From positions 323 through 58,995 of the forward strand of contig WVYX01000107.1 in the NCBI GenBank assembly GCA_011772755.1: a stretch of DNA of 58,673 nt, in the 5' to 3' direction. Each line of letters opens with the position of its first letter. Position 1 is the stretch's first letter. The stretch is from Gemmatimonadales bacterium (GTDB lineage Bacteria > Gemmatimonadota > Gemmatimonadetes > Gemmatimonadales > GWC2-71-9). Shown piece by piece: positions 1 through 8,164 of the stretch. The position numbers were made by a program, and so were the translations under genes. Below the pieces are notes generated by a model. The model saw only the letters and a list, made by a program, of their open reading frames with translations, was not told where the DNA came from and did not search any database.

Positions 1-845
1 AGGAACAGATCGACCCGAGCGTGGCCCGCTGGATCCAGGAGCCCATCGGCTTTGAAGCCCGCAAGGTCTCCGAGACCGGCGAAGAGCAGGAGGTCGAGGA
101 GCGCGACCTGCTGCGGCAATGGGCGCCCGTGGTGTTCGTGTATCTCCTGTGGATCTCGGTGTTCACGACCAGCCAGATGCTCCTCACCAACACCGTGGAG
201 GAGAAGTCCAACCGGATCATCGAGGTGCTGCTGTCGTCGGTCTCACCCATCCAGCTCCTGGCGGGCAAGATCGGCGGCATCGCCGCGACCGGCCTCACCA
301 TCGTGAGCTCGTGGATGCTGATGTTCTTCTTTGGCACCAAGTATCTGCCAGCCCTGCTGGACGCACCCGCTAGCCTCGATCTCACGGCGATGGCCACCGA
401 TCCTTTCTACGTGGGGTCGTTCATCGCGTATTTCCTGTTGGGCTATCTATTCTACTCGGCCATCCTCGTGGCGCTGGGCTCCGTGTGTAACACGCTGAAA
501 GAAGCCCAAAACTTGATGGGACCGGTCACCCTGTTCCTGATCCTTCCGTTGTTGGCGATGGTTCCCATTGGGCAGGATCCCAACGGCGCGTTGGCACAAG
601 CGCTGTCCTACTTCCCGCCCTTCACGCCGTTCGTCATGATGAACCGGGCGGCGGGCCCACCAAGCACCTTCGAGTACGTGGCCACTACCATTCTGCTCGT
701 TGCGGCGATCTGGGCGGTGCTGTGGATGGGAGCCAAGATCTTCCGCATCGGCATCCTGCTGACGGGCAAGCCACCCAAGCTACGGGAGATCCTCCGCTGG
801 CTCCGGGCGCCGGTGGGGACGGTGGCGGTGCGGAAAGAGGCCTGA
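1..845 (+). CDS. ABC-2 type transporter permease, C-terminal part (cut by window edge)
   Basis: The frame is open from the left edge, so the GTG at 21 is probably internal and the gene starts outside the window. It encodes a permease of the NatB/YhaP kind. A soluble stretch is followed by a hydrophobic segment (WAPVVFVYLLWISVF), then the conserved cytosolic stretch EEKSNRIIEVLLSS that follows the first helix in this family, then four or five further membrane segments. Known family role: the membrane half of an ATP-driven exporter (Na+, drug or other small substrate) working with a separate ATPase. The partner ATPase is presumably upstream, outside the window. The substrate cannot be told. Confidence 0.85.
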   Translation, partial: EQIDPSVARWIQEPIGFEARKVSETGEEQEVEERDLLRQWAPVVFVYLLWISVFTTSQMLLTNTVEEKSNRIIEVLLSSVSPIQLLAGKIGGIAATGLTIVSSWMLMFFFGTKYLPALLDAPASLDLTAMATDPFYVGSFIAYFLLGYLFYSAILVALGSVCNTLKEAQNLMGPVTLFLILPLLAMVPIGQDPNGALAQALSYFPPFTPFVMMNRAAGPPSTFEYVATTILLVAAIWAVLWMGAKIFRIGILLTGKPPKLREILRWLRAPVGTVAVRKEA

Positions 846-862
846 GGGCGGCTCTCGGCGAC

Positions 863-2113
863 TCACACAATCCGCCACCACGGGGCCGCGAGCACCCCGT
901 CGCTCAGCCAGAAAGACTCGTCTCCCGTGTGAAGGAGGAGTCCCCCTAAAGCCAGGTCCTCGTACTCCTCGAGGAAGGTTCGGAGGTGCCTGGCGTCTCC
1001 GTACCCGACTTTACGTGCTGTCTTGACCTCCACGGGCAAGAGCCGGTCCTTCCACTCGATCACGAAGTCAACCTCAGCCCCTTTCACGGTTCGCCAGTAG
1101 AGTATCTCCGGCGGTCGCACCTCAGAATCGCGCCAAGCGAGCAGGTCAGTCAGAATCAGGTTCTCAAGATGCGCGCCGCGTGCTTCGGGTTCGCCGGAGA
1201 GGTACATGGCCAAACCCGTGTCGCACCAATACAGCTTCGGTGCCTTCGTCAACCGCTTCGTGCGGTTCAGTGAATAAGCCTGAAGCCTCACGAGTTGGTA
1301 CGACACCTCTAGCAGGTTCAGATACCGCTGCGCCGTCGACGGAGTGAGGCCGACATCTCGCGCCAGCTCCGCCTGGTTGAGAAGGTTGCCGAGCCGGAGA
1401 CAGCACGCTCGCATAAGCCGGCGGAAGTCCGCCAGGTGCTCGATCGCGGAGAACTCGGCCACATCGCGTTCCAGGTATGTGCTGGCAAAACCGGCGAACC
1501 AGTGCTGGCGATTACCTGAATCACTCATGTGATATGCCGGTGTTGGGTACCCACCGTAGCGCGCTGCCTCCGTCCAGGATTCGGCGGGTGCCTCCGCGGC
1601 GGTCACTAGATCAAGCCAGTCACCTTGTTCGATCTCGAACAGTTGCCTCCATGAACCGGCAGTGCCCATGCCGAGCAGCTCGCGGCGAGTGAGGGGCCAG
1701 AGGGTCATGTATACCGCACGGCCGGCAAGAGTCTCCGAAATCCGTTTCATGAGGAGGAGATTGGCCGAGCCCGTGAGAATGAAACGACCAGGCGTGCGCC
1801 GATCGTCAACCGCTCGCTTGATGGCCAGCAGGAGGTTGGGAGACCGTTGTACCTCGTCGATGGTCATCTGCGGGTTCCGAGAGAGGAATTCGCCAGGCGC
1901 CTGGTTTGCGTGATTGAGCACCTCAAGATCGTCGAGAGTGACGTAAGCACGTCGGGCTAGTGCCTCGTGCAATCGCACTAGTGTGCTCTTGCCCGTCTGC
2001 CGGGCTCCGGTGACTATCGCTACTGGGGCAGCGGCGACGGCCCGCCGCAGCGGTTCAGCCAGGAGTCGGGGGAGTATTGGGCGCTGCTGAACGTACAATG
2101 GCTGGTCTCCCAA
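863..2113 (-). CDS. AAA ATPase with DUF4143 C-terminal domain
   Basis: A 416-aa protein. Walker A is GARQTGKS (residues 36-43), a Walker B-like strand is TIDEVQR (84-90), and a sensor-like FILTGSANLL follows at about 111-120. The C-terminal half has the DUF4143 signature. Near its end, EVDFVIE and PVEVK resemble the acidic/Lys core of PD-(D/E)XK nuclease-like folds. Such ATPases are widespread in bacteria and archaea, often as single mobile-looking genes, and their function is poorly defined. It lies downstream of the kinase on the same strand but has its own leader carrying the palindrome array at 2153-2214, so it is probably separately and perhaps auto-regulated. Confidence 0.88.
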   Translation of the reverse strand: MGDQPLYVQQRPILPRLLAEPLRRAVAAAPVAIVTGARQTGKSTLVRLHEALARRAYVTLDDLEVLNHANQAPGEFLSRNPQMTIDEVQRSPNLLLAIKRAVDDRRTPGRFILTGSANLLLMKRISETLAGRAVYMTLWPLTRRELLGMGTAGSWRQLFEIEQGDWLDLVTAAEAPAESWTEAARYGGYPTPAYHMSDSGNRQHWFAGFASTYLERDVAEFSAIEHLADFRRLMRACCLRLGNLLNQAELARDVGLTPSTAQRYLNLLEVSYQLVRLQAYSLNRTKRLTKAPKLYWCDTGLAMYLSGEPEARGAHLENLILTDLLAWRDSEVRPPEILYWRTVKGAEVDFVIEWKDRLLPVEVKTARKVGYGDARHLRTFLEEYEDLALGGLLLHTGDESFWLSDGVLAAPWWRIV

Positions 2114-2152
2114 GGGCGTTCACGAGGATGCCCGGAACCAGTTGAGCAACTG

Positions 2153-2214
2153 TGGGTGATTATCACCCATGCTGTGGGTGATAATCACCCACGTCTAGGC
2201 CTAATATCACCCAT
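2153..2214. promoter_or_regulatory. Operator-like palindrome array upstream of the AAA/DUF4143 gene
   Basis: Two near-perfect 17-bp palindromes, TGGGTGATTATCACCCA (2153-2169) and TGGGTGATAATCACCCA (2175-2191), have centres at 2161 and 2183. A third half-site, TATCACCCA (2205-2213), puts its centre at 2205. The spacing is exactly 22 bp each time, about two helical turns. The array sits 40-100 bp upstream of the minus-strand start at 2113, where a promoter would lie. This suggests binding by a dimeric regulator; which one is unknown. Confidence 0.65.
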
Positions 2215-2316
2215 AGCGTAGGACCTCGCAAGAGCGGCCGTGGGCGCCGGTTGGAACCGCAAGCGTGCGGGGTAGTGGGGGAGCGTTCAGACCGGATCAG
2301 AGGTCGGGGCGGTCGT

Positions 2317-3888
2317 TTAGCCGCCCTTAAGCAGCTCCTCCACCTCCCGGCGAGCCGCGAGTTCGGCGTCGATCCTGTCACCGATCTCCTGCGCCCGCTC
2401 CAGGTCGAGGGTTAGGTCCGCCACCGAGCCGGCGCCGGCACGCAGACGCAGCATCCCGACCCGGACGTTCTCGAGAGCCGCGACCGCGGTGGCGAGCCGG
2501 TCACCCGTATCCCCGCGCTTGCGTAGCTCTTCCGCGTCACGCTCGAGCCGCCGGATCACCCCAGGGGCTTCGGGAAAGCGCGTGCGGGCGTCTATGGGGA
2601 GCGAGTTGTAGATATCGATGGCCGCTCTGCCGAGGACCAGTTCGGTGGCATCCGCTGAGGGGAGTGCCACGCGCTTGGGCCGGCGCACGCCAACTCCGGC
2701 GAACCGGAAGAACTTCCGCCCGAACCAACCTGCCCAGATGCGGTTCCACGCGCTGTTCACACGGCGAAAGAACTTTCCCGCCTGGGCCGCCTCGGCCTCT
2801 TCATCCTGAGCCCGCGCCTCCGCAAGGAGTGCCTGCCGAATGTCGTCGAACGTGTAGCCGGTCCGCAGGAGCCTCCGGGCGACCGCCACGAGCTGGCCGA
2901 CCACGAGGAGCGAGATGATCACCATCGCCCCTTGGTCGACGTTTCCCCCCTGCTCCACGATGGCGGCCGTGAAGAAGACGGCGGTGGACACCTCGGCGTT
3001 CCGCAGGAAGTTCCGGATCAACGGCGGCGCCCGCAGCTCCCGGCCCCGGATCTCACCGATGGCCTCCGCCAGCTCCTTGCCCGTGGCGAACCGCGCCGCC
3101 GGGTCTTTCTCCAAACACCGGTCCACCACCACCGCTAGCTTGGCCGGCACCTCCTTTCTTACCGACGCCAGCCGAGGTGCGGGAACAGCCACGTGCTTGG
3201 CCAGCAGCGCGGGTACGTTCGGCGCGTCAAACGGCGGCCGCCCCGTGAGAGCGAAGAACGCGGTGGCGCCCAGGGCATAGAGGTCGCTGCGGGCGTCCAC
3301 CTCGTCGCCCGCCGCCTGCTCCGGGCTCATGTAGCGAGCCGTCCCCACCACCTCGCCCTGCGGCGTGGACTCTTGGGCGTCCGCGACGCGGGCGATCCCA
3401 AAATCGGTAACCAGCGCGCGGTCGGTTGCGCGCTCGATCATGATGTTGTCGGGCTTGACGTCCCGGTGCACGATGCCGTGCTGATGTGCGTAGGTGAGCG
3501 CCCAGGCCACCTCCTGAAGCAGCTTCATCGCGGCGCGAGGCGTGAGGGGGCCCGCCCGCTCAACCCGCTCCCGCAACGTCTCCCCGTCCACGTAGCCCAT
3601 GGCGAAGAATACGAGGTCGCCGCGATCTTCGACGGCGTAGATAGGCACTATGTGTGGATGGGAGAGCCCTGCGGCCGTCCGTGCTTCCTGGAGAAACCGC
3701 TCACGGAGGCTCGTTTGTGCCGCCAGGGAGGGCGGAAGGAGTTTGATGGCCACGAGCCGGTCAAGGGCCACGTCTCGGGCCAGGATCACGATGCCCATTC
3801 CTCCCCGACCCAACTCCCGTTCCAGGGAGTACCGGCCGGCGACGGCCTGCTGGAGCGCCAGGAACTCTGGACTGACGGTGTCGGGCAC
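2317..3888 (-). CDS. Ser/Thr protein kinase with C-terminal membrane and helical region
   Basis: Hanks-type kinase. The Gly loop is GRGGMG (about residues 27-32), the catalytic Lys is AIKLL (49), HRDVKPDN is at 141-148, and DFG is at 162-164. The activation loop and the APE-like region YMSPEQ are intact. After the kinase domain come one or two hydrophobic segments (about 315-360) and a charged helical tail of about 150 residues with no domain I recognise. The open frame runs further upstream to 4332, but that part lacks kinase features and overlaps the divergent GPP34 gene, so I place the start at the GTG at 3888, just ahead of PDTVSPEFLALQ. This start is inferred. The substrate is unknown. 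Confidence 0.88.
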   Translation of the reverse strand: MPDTVSPEFLALQQAVAGRYSLERELGRGGMGIVILARDVALDRLVAIKLLPPSLAAQTSLRERFLQEARTAAGLSHPHIVPIYAVEDRGDLVFFAMGYVDGETLRERVERAGPLTPRAAMKLLQEVAWALTYAHQHGIVHRDVKPDNIMIERATDRALVTDFGIARVADAQESTPQGEVVGTARYMSPEQAAGDEVDARSDLYALGATAFFALTGRPPFDAPNVPALLAKHVAVPAPRLASVRKEVPAKLAVVVDRCLEKDPAARFATGKELAEAIGEIRGRELRAPPLIRNFLRNAEVSTAVFFTAAIVEQGGNVDQGAMVIISLLVVGQLVAVARRLLRTGYTFDDIRQALLAEARAQDEEAEAAQAGKFFRRVNSAWNRIWAGWFGRKFFRFAGVGVRRPKRVALPSADATELVLGRAAIDIYNSLPIDARTRFPEAPGVIRRLERDAEELRKRGDTGDRLATAVAALENVRVGMLRLRAGAGSVADLTLDLERAQEIGDRIDAELAARREVEELLKGG

Positions 3889-4020
3889 GAAATGAATATT
3901 AGCCTCACCGCAGGTTATGCGCGTGTGGCGGACCTGTGAGTCTCCCGTCTTCGGGGGCCGAGGCAGACGGTGGCGCGGCTGTGTAGAATTCGATGGCTTT
4001 CTCGGGAGGCGAACGTCACG

Positions 4021-4719
4021 ATGCGTATAGAGGGGAATCTGTTGCTGCACGAGGAGATCATGCTTCTGGCGTTGCGCGACAAGGAAGGCACTATCGCAAC
4101 TGGTGCCTACTACGCGCAGGCGATCGGGGGCGCCATTCTCGCTGAGTTGCTCCTCAACGGGCGGATCAAGGTCGAGGAGGAGAAGAAAAAGAAGTTCGCG
4201 GCGCTGGTGAGTGCCGCACCGATGGGTGATCCCGTGATCGACGAGTGCCTGGAGAAGATCAAGACGGCGAAGCGGCAGGCCACGCTGCGGACCTGGGTGG
4301 GGCGATTTGCCCAACTGAAGCAGCTCAAGCACCGGGTGGCGGAAAGTCTGTGCAGGCGGGGTATCCTCAAGGCCGATGAGGACAAGGTCCTCCTGATCTT
4401 CACCCGGAAGATCTATCCTGAGCTCGATCCGAGGCCGGAGCGAGATCTCGTGAGGCGCCTCAAGCAGGCCATCTTCACGTACAGCCGGGAGCTGGATCCA
4501 CGGACCGTGGTCCTGATATCACTGGCGAACGCGTCGGGGATACTGAAGACGGTGTTCGACAAGAGCCGGCTAAAGGATCGCAAAAAGCGGCTACAACGGA
4601 TCATGGACGGTCACGTGGTTGGGGAGGCGACCAAGGAGGCCGTCGAGGCGATGCAGGCGGCTGTGATGGTCGCCACCGTGGTGCCGGCAGTAGTAATGAC
4701 AACGAGCGCTGGCCGGTAG
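4021..4719 (+). CDS. GPP34 (GOLPH3-like) family protein
   Basis: A 232-aa protein that reads as a bacterial GPP34-domain protein. It opens with LLLHEEIMLLALRDKEGTI, followed by the helical AILAELLLNGRI segment and a basic ILK..EDKVLLIF stretch, the layout of GOLPH3-like proteins. The eukaryotic relatives bind phosphatidylinositol-4-phosphate on Golgi membranes; the bacterial function is not established. The start at 4021 is preceded by GGGAGG at good spacing; the longer frame from 3970 has no such site. The C-terminal 25 residues are Ala/Val-rich and hydrophobic. It is divergent from the kinase at 3888, with about 130 bp between starts for both promoters. Confidence 0.75.
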   Translation: MRIEGNLLLHEEIMLLALRDKEGTIATGAYYAQAIGGAILAELLLNGRIKVEEEKKKKFAALVSAAPMGDPVIDECLEKIKTAKRQATLRTWVGRFAQLKQLKHRVAESLCRRGILKADEDKVLLIFTRKIYPELDPRPERDLVRRLKQAIFTYSRELDPRTVVLISLANASGILKTVFDKSRLKDRKKRLQRIMDGHVVGEATKEAVEAMQAAVMVATVVPAVVMTTSAGR

Positions 4720-4815
4720 GGCATTTCGCAGCCGGTTGTCGTCAGGTGCGAAGGTGCGGCTAGCGGCAGTGCCGTCCCGGAAACCTCACCATAGAGCACG
4801 AACGGAAGACCGCTA

Positions 4816-5166
4816 ATGTCCGGACCAGCCCGCACCCCTGAGCCGCCGTACTATGCCGTCGTGTTCGCCTCGACCCGCACTAGCGTGGAAGAGGGATACG
4901 GAGATACCGCGGAACGCATGGTCGAGCTCGCCTCGCAGCAACCAGGCTTTCTTGGCGTAGAGTCGGTGAGAGATGCCCAGTTGGGGATTACCGTCTCGTA
5001 CTGGGAGAGCCTGGAGGCGATCCGGAACTGGCGCAGCCACGCCGAGCACCTCGAGGCGCAGCGCAAGGGAAGGTCGACCTGGTAGCGGGCCTACAGGCTC
5101 CGAATCTGCAAGGTGGAGCGTGAGATCAATTTCGAGCGGAGCGTCGAGGAGCAGGGGGATAGCTGA
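4816..5166 (+). pseudogene. ABM (antibiotic biosynthesis monooxygenase-like) protein with an in-frame amber stop
   Basis: Translation from 4816 gives 89 residues of an ABM-fold protein (YYAVVFASTRT, GFLGVESVRD, ITVSYWESLEAIRNWRSH) and stops at a TAG (5083-5085) directly after Trp. The same frame then continues with RAYRLRICKVEREINFE, the usual last strand of this family, and ends at TGA 5164-5166, three bases before the next gene starts. Family members normally have Trp-Tyr here, so one TAC/TAT-to-TAG change explains the stop. The 89-residue product would lack the last strand. It could be a recent nonsense mutation, an assembly error, or amber read-through. Confidence 0.75.
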
Positions 5167-5169
5167 GCG

Positions 5170-6021
5170 ATGAGGGTCAGGCTCATCCAGGTGCCGTACG
5201 ACTCTGGACACAGAGACGCCCGCATGGGTAGCGGTCCGGGCCTTCTGACGCGTCACGGTGCTGAACGAGCGATCTCGAACCTGGGCCACGGCGTGACCGC
5301 GGAGACGGTAGCTGCGGAATCTGCTTTTACGACGGAAGTTGGCACCGCGCTCGAGCTCAATCGCGGTCTGGCGCAGCGGGTTCGAGCGGCAGTCGACCGA
5401 GGGGAGTTCCCGCTAGTACTAGCAGGGAACTGCAATAGCTGCCTCGGTACGCTTGCTGGACTGGGTGGCGGCAAGCTGGGCGTCGTGTGGTTCGACGCGC
5501 ACGGGGACTTCAATACGCCGGAGACAACAGTCTCCGGATTCTTCGACGGGATGGCCCTCGCGACGGCAACCGGCCGCTGTTGGAGTGCGCTAGCGGCCAC
5601 GATCCCCGGATTTGTGGCGATCCCGGAGAATCATGTGGTGCTCGTAGCGGCCCGAGACTTCGATGCCGAGGAGAAGCGACAGTTGGACCAGTCCGCGGTC
5701 GCGCTGGTGGCAGCTGAGGCGGTCCGGACAACCGGTGTCGAGGAAGCCCTGGGTGGGCCGCTGGCGATGCTGAGGGAGCGTGTCGCCAGAGTCTATCTAC
5801 ACATCGACCTCGATGTCCTCGACCCAAGCCAAGCCAGAGCCAACCAGCTTGCCGCGCCAGGCGGGCTCACGGTGGAGCAGGTGACTCATGCGGTCCGGCT
5901 GCTGCAGCAACAGTTCGAAGTGGCGGCCTGCGCCGTGACGGCCTACGATCCCGCCTGCGATGAGGATGGTAGGACGCTGAGAGCCGCCATGATGGTCCTC
6001 GAAGCCGTCCTCTCAGTCTGA
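5170..6021 (+). CDS. Arginase/agmatinase-family protein, atypical metal site
   Basis: A 283-aa ureohydrolase-fold protein. The metal motifs DAHGD (109-113) and DLDVLDP (213-219) are present. The usual GGDHS motif, whose His binds one Mn ion, is replaced by GNCNS (86-90), so one expected His ligand is missing. Arginases and agmatinases hydrolyse guanidino substrates to urea. With this site altered the enzyme may be mono-metal, use a different substrate, or be non-hydrolytic. It starts three bases after the ancestral end of the ABM gene, so the two were probably co-transcribed. Confidence 0.82.
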   Translation: MRVRLIQVPYDSGHRDARMGSGPGLLTRHGAERAISNLGHGVTAETVAAESAFTTEVGTALELNRGLAQRVRAAVDRGEFPLVLAGNCNSCLGTLAGLGGGKLGVVWFDAHGDFNTPETTVSGFFDGMALATATGRCWSALAATIPGFVAIPENHVVLVAARDFDAEEKRQLDQSAVALVAAEAVRTTGVEEALGGPLAMLRERVARVYLHIDLDVLDPSQARANQLAAPGGLTVEQVTHAVRLLQQQFEVAACAVTAYDPACDEDGRTLRAAMMVLEAVLSV

Positions 6022-6054
6022 GTCTCTCCGAGGCACGGGGGTGAGGCGGGGGCG

Positions 6055-6549
6055 CTATCCGGCGCCCCCGCTGGCCGCCACGGCCCTCCTGAGGATGGCG
6101 ATTTGTCCCGCGTGGTATGCGTCGTGCTGGGCCAGGCCGTGCAGCATGACATAGAAGGAGTTGCCTTGACCGTCGTCCTCCGTCCCTTTCACCGACTCAT
6201 CCAGTCGAGAAGGCGGAAACTCCCGTATGGCCAGCCGTAGCCGCCGGTGGGCGTCAGTGAGGGCCGACTTTGCCCCGCTCCACGCCTCCTCATTCTCCCC
6301 GGAGACCCGGGGCCAATCCGCTTCGCCCGTCAAGGGACGAGCGTTCTGCCATAGCCGCCGTTCGACCTCGTTGGCCCATGCGGTCATGTGCAGCACGATC
6401 TCCCAGATCGAATGGGCTCCTACAATGGGCCGCGCCCGGGCCTCGTCGGCCGAAACCCCGCCGAGGGCCTCTTGGATTGCCGGCCCGTGCCAGGCGCCCC
6501 CGTGGCTGACGCGCTCTAGCTGGTTGGCGATCCGAACCATTTCCGACAC
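6055..6549 (-). CDS. DinB-family metal-binding four-helix protein
   Basis: A 164-aa DinB/YfiT-like protein. The three likely metal-binding histidines are H54 (in IVLHMTAW), H142 and H146 (in QHDAYHAGQI), spaced as in the family. Members include thiol-dependent transferases (bacillithiol S-transferase, mycothiol isomerase) and many of unknown role. A YtxJ bacilliredoxin elsewhere in this window makes a thiol-related role plausible but unproven. It is divergent from the CGNR regulator across an AT-richer region with inverted repeats. Confidence 0.88.
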   Translation of the reverse strand: MSEMVRIANQLERVSHGGAWHGPAIQEALGGVSADEARARPIVGAHSIWEIVLHMTAWANEVERRLWQNARPLTGEADWPRVSGENEEAWSGAKSALTDAHRRLRLAIREFPPSRLDESVKGTEDDGQGNSFYVMLHGLAQHDAYHAGQIAILRRAVAASGGAG

Positions 6550-6575
6550 AACGCCTCCAATCTGTGTAACTGGTG

Positions 6576-6642
6576 TATAACGTCTTGCCGGTTATATTAG
6601 TACAGGAGATCTAACTTGTCAAGGGCCATATATTGGTTAGAT
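6576..6642. promoter_or_regulatory. Two inverted repeats in the DinB / CGNR divergent promoter region
   Basis: TATAAC (6576-6581) and GTTATA (6591-6596) form one inverted repeat with a 9-nt spacer. ATCTAAC (6609-6615) and GTTAGAT (6636-6642) form a second, perfect 7-bp repeat with a 20-nt spacer, ending 28 bp before the CGNR start. The region is markedly AT-richer than its flanks. These look like regulator sites for one or both divergent genes; autoregulation by the CGNR protein is a guess. Confidence 0.45.
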
Positions 6643-6670
6643 TGGAGTCGGACGCTCAAGGGGCTAGGCC

Positions 6671-7318
6671 GTGTCCCAAGCTGAGAAGCAGCCACGTTTC
6701 AAGTGGGTAGGCGAGTCGCTCTGCCTCGACTTCAACAACACGGTCGACTGGGCCGAGCTGGAGCCCGTGGCCGGTGAGCTCCTGCCCAGCTACGAGCGGC
6801 TAGTGGCCTGGGGCGAGGAGGCGGGCCTGCTGTCGCGCGGCGAGGGGCAACAGCTCCTGGGACGGGCGAAGCAGCGGCCGGAGGCAGCTCGGCGAGCCCT
6901 GGAGCGCGCGTGGGAGCTGCGCTCGACGATTCACAGGCTCTTCTTCGCCATCTTGCGAGGGGAGCTGCCTGAGGAGCTCGACAGGCTCAATACCCTGCTA
7001 GCCGAGGTGCCGGCGCAGGTTCGGCCGGACACCACTGGGCCGACGTTCGCATGGGGATGGCCCAGCGGTGCCAACGACCTCGGGGGCATGCTGTGGCCCG
7101 TGGTGTGGTCGGCCGGCCAACTGCTCACTTCGCCCGACGTTGCCCGGGTGAAGACCTGTGCCAACGACCGGTGCGGCTGGCTGTTCCTCGATGCGAGCCG
7201 GAAGCACAACCGCAAGTGGTGCGAGATGGGGGTATGCGGCAACCGGGCTAAAGCCCGTCGCTTCTACCGGCGCCGCAAACGGCTGGCGAGGACCAACGAC
7301 GCCCGCACTGGCCGTTGA
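6671..7318 (+). CDS. CGNR zinc-finger protein with ABATE domain (putative regulator)
   Basis: A 215-aa protein. The N-terminal ABATE domain begins with the typical WVGESLCLDFNNTV. The C-terminal CGNR zinc finger has cysteines 163, 168, 184 and 189 and the CGNR motif at 189-192, followed by a very basic tail (KARRFYRRRKRLAR) suited to nucleic-acid binding. The family is thought to act in stress-related transcription control. The start is a GTG at 6671. The upstream inverted repeats make self-regulation plausible. Confidence 0.87.
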   Translation: MSQAEKQPRFKWVGESLCLDFNNTVDWAELEPVAGELLPSYERLVAWGEEAGLLSRGEGQQLLGRAKQRPEAARRALERAWELRSTIHRLFFAILRGELPEELDRLNTLLAEVPAQVRPDTTGPTFAWGWPSGANDLGGMLWPVVWSAGQLLTSPDVARVKTCANDRCGWLFLDASRKHNRKWCEMGVCGNRAKARRFYRRRKRLARTNDARTGR

Positions 7319-7402
7319 TGGGTCTGGCCGAGGGGAAACAGCTCGCGCCGCAGGTGACGTGGCACCTGCGGCGCTTCATCGCGGCTTCTCTCTGCTCCCT
7401 GA

Positions 7403-7903
7403 TCAGCTGGTGACCAGCGCAGCGGATTTCTCTGCGGTGCCGGCCCGGACGGCGAGCCGTCGTGCCGCGCGTGCTCGATCCACCGACCAGGCACCTGCGC
7501 CGCTCAGGATCAGTGCGGAGAGTCCGGCAATATAGAGCAGGTTGATCTCGTAGCCGGGCATGCCGAACTGCGGGCCGGCCTCGGTCATGCCGGTCACGTT
7601 CATGAAGCTGAACCCGTTGCCTAGGTGCACCGTGAAGAGCGCCACCAGCATGATGGCGATCTGCAGCGTGGCGACGAGTCCGACAAACGCGCCGACGATG
7701 AGGGCGATCCCGCCGAAGAACTCGATCCCACCCACCAACCACGCCGTAAGGTCGGGAGTGGGTACGCCGATCCCCTGCAACATCCCGGCGAAGCCGTTGT
7801 GTTCCTGCTCGGTGAACAGCTTGCCGTAGCCGTGGAATGCAAAGCCGATGCCCAGGATCAGTCGGATCGGCAGCGTTGCGTGCTCTCGCATAACGTTCCT
7901 CAT
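7403..7903 (-). CDS. DoxX-family membrane protein
   Basis: A 166-aa protein with four hydrophobic segments and the DoxX signature: RLILGIGFAFHGYGKLF near the N-terminus and GGIEFFGGIALIVG in the middle. DoxX proteins are inner-membrane proteins tied to quinone or thiol oxidoreduction and oxidative stress. I choose the ATG at 7903 because GGAGG lies 8 nt upstream of it; the longer frame begins at a GTG inside that ribosome-binding site. It is divergent from an FMN reductase, which fits a shared redox theme. Confidence 0.87.
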   Translation of the reverse strand: MRNVMREHATLPIRLILGIGFAFHGYGKLFTEQEHNGFAGMLQGIGVPTPDLTAWLVGGIEFFGGIALIVGAFVGLVATLQIAIMLVALFTVHLGNGFSFMNVTGMTEAGPQFGMPGYEINLLYIAGLSALILSGAGAWSVDRARAARRLAVRAGTAEKSAALVTS

Positions 7904-8009
7904 CAGAACAACCTCCACTTGTCCTCATCACATTGGGTGAAAGATCCGGCCACCACATGGTGGTGGCGCTGCCTGCTTTGCCTACGGGAATGAAGAACTT
8001 GCCGCGAAG

Positions 8010-8079
8010 GTTCCTGAGGAGGTTGCGGGACCGGGCTTCCGGAGGTTCCCGAGTGTTCCAGTTTGTTCCGCGTTGTTCC
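8010..8079. promoter_or_regulatory. 10-bp-phased GTTCC direct repeats between doxX and the FMN reductase gene
   Basis: GTTCC occurs at 8045-8049, 8055-8059, 8065-8069 and 8075-8079, exactly 10 bp apart, so all four face the same side of the helix. A further GTTCC is at 8010-8014 and a CTTCC at 8036-8040. The array lies 85-120 bp upstream of the reductase start and in the leader of the divergent DoxX gene. It resembles an array of direct half-sites for a cooperatively binding regulator. No known consensus is assigned. Confidence 0.5.
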
Positions 8080-8164
8080 TGCGCATCACTGGCCGCGATT
8101 GACGTTGGGTGTGGGATGAGGATAGCATCCTACCACCATCTCCTTCCCCCTCACAGGAGCACCT

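Noticed and set aside
3889..4332. N-terminal extension of the kinase frame at 2317
   Set aside because: Shows no kinase features, overlaps the divergent GPP34 gene and its ribosome site.
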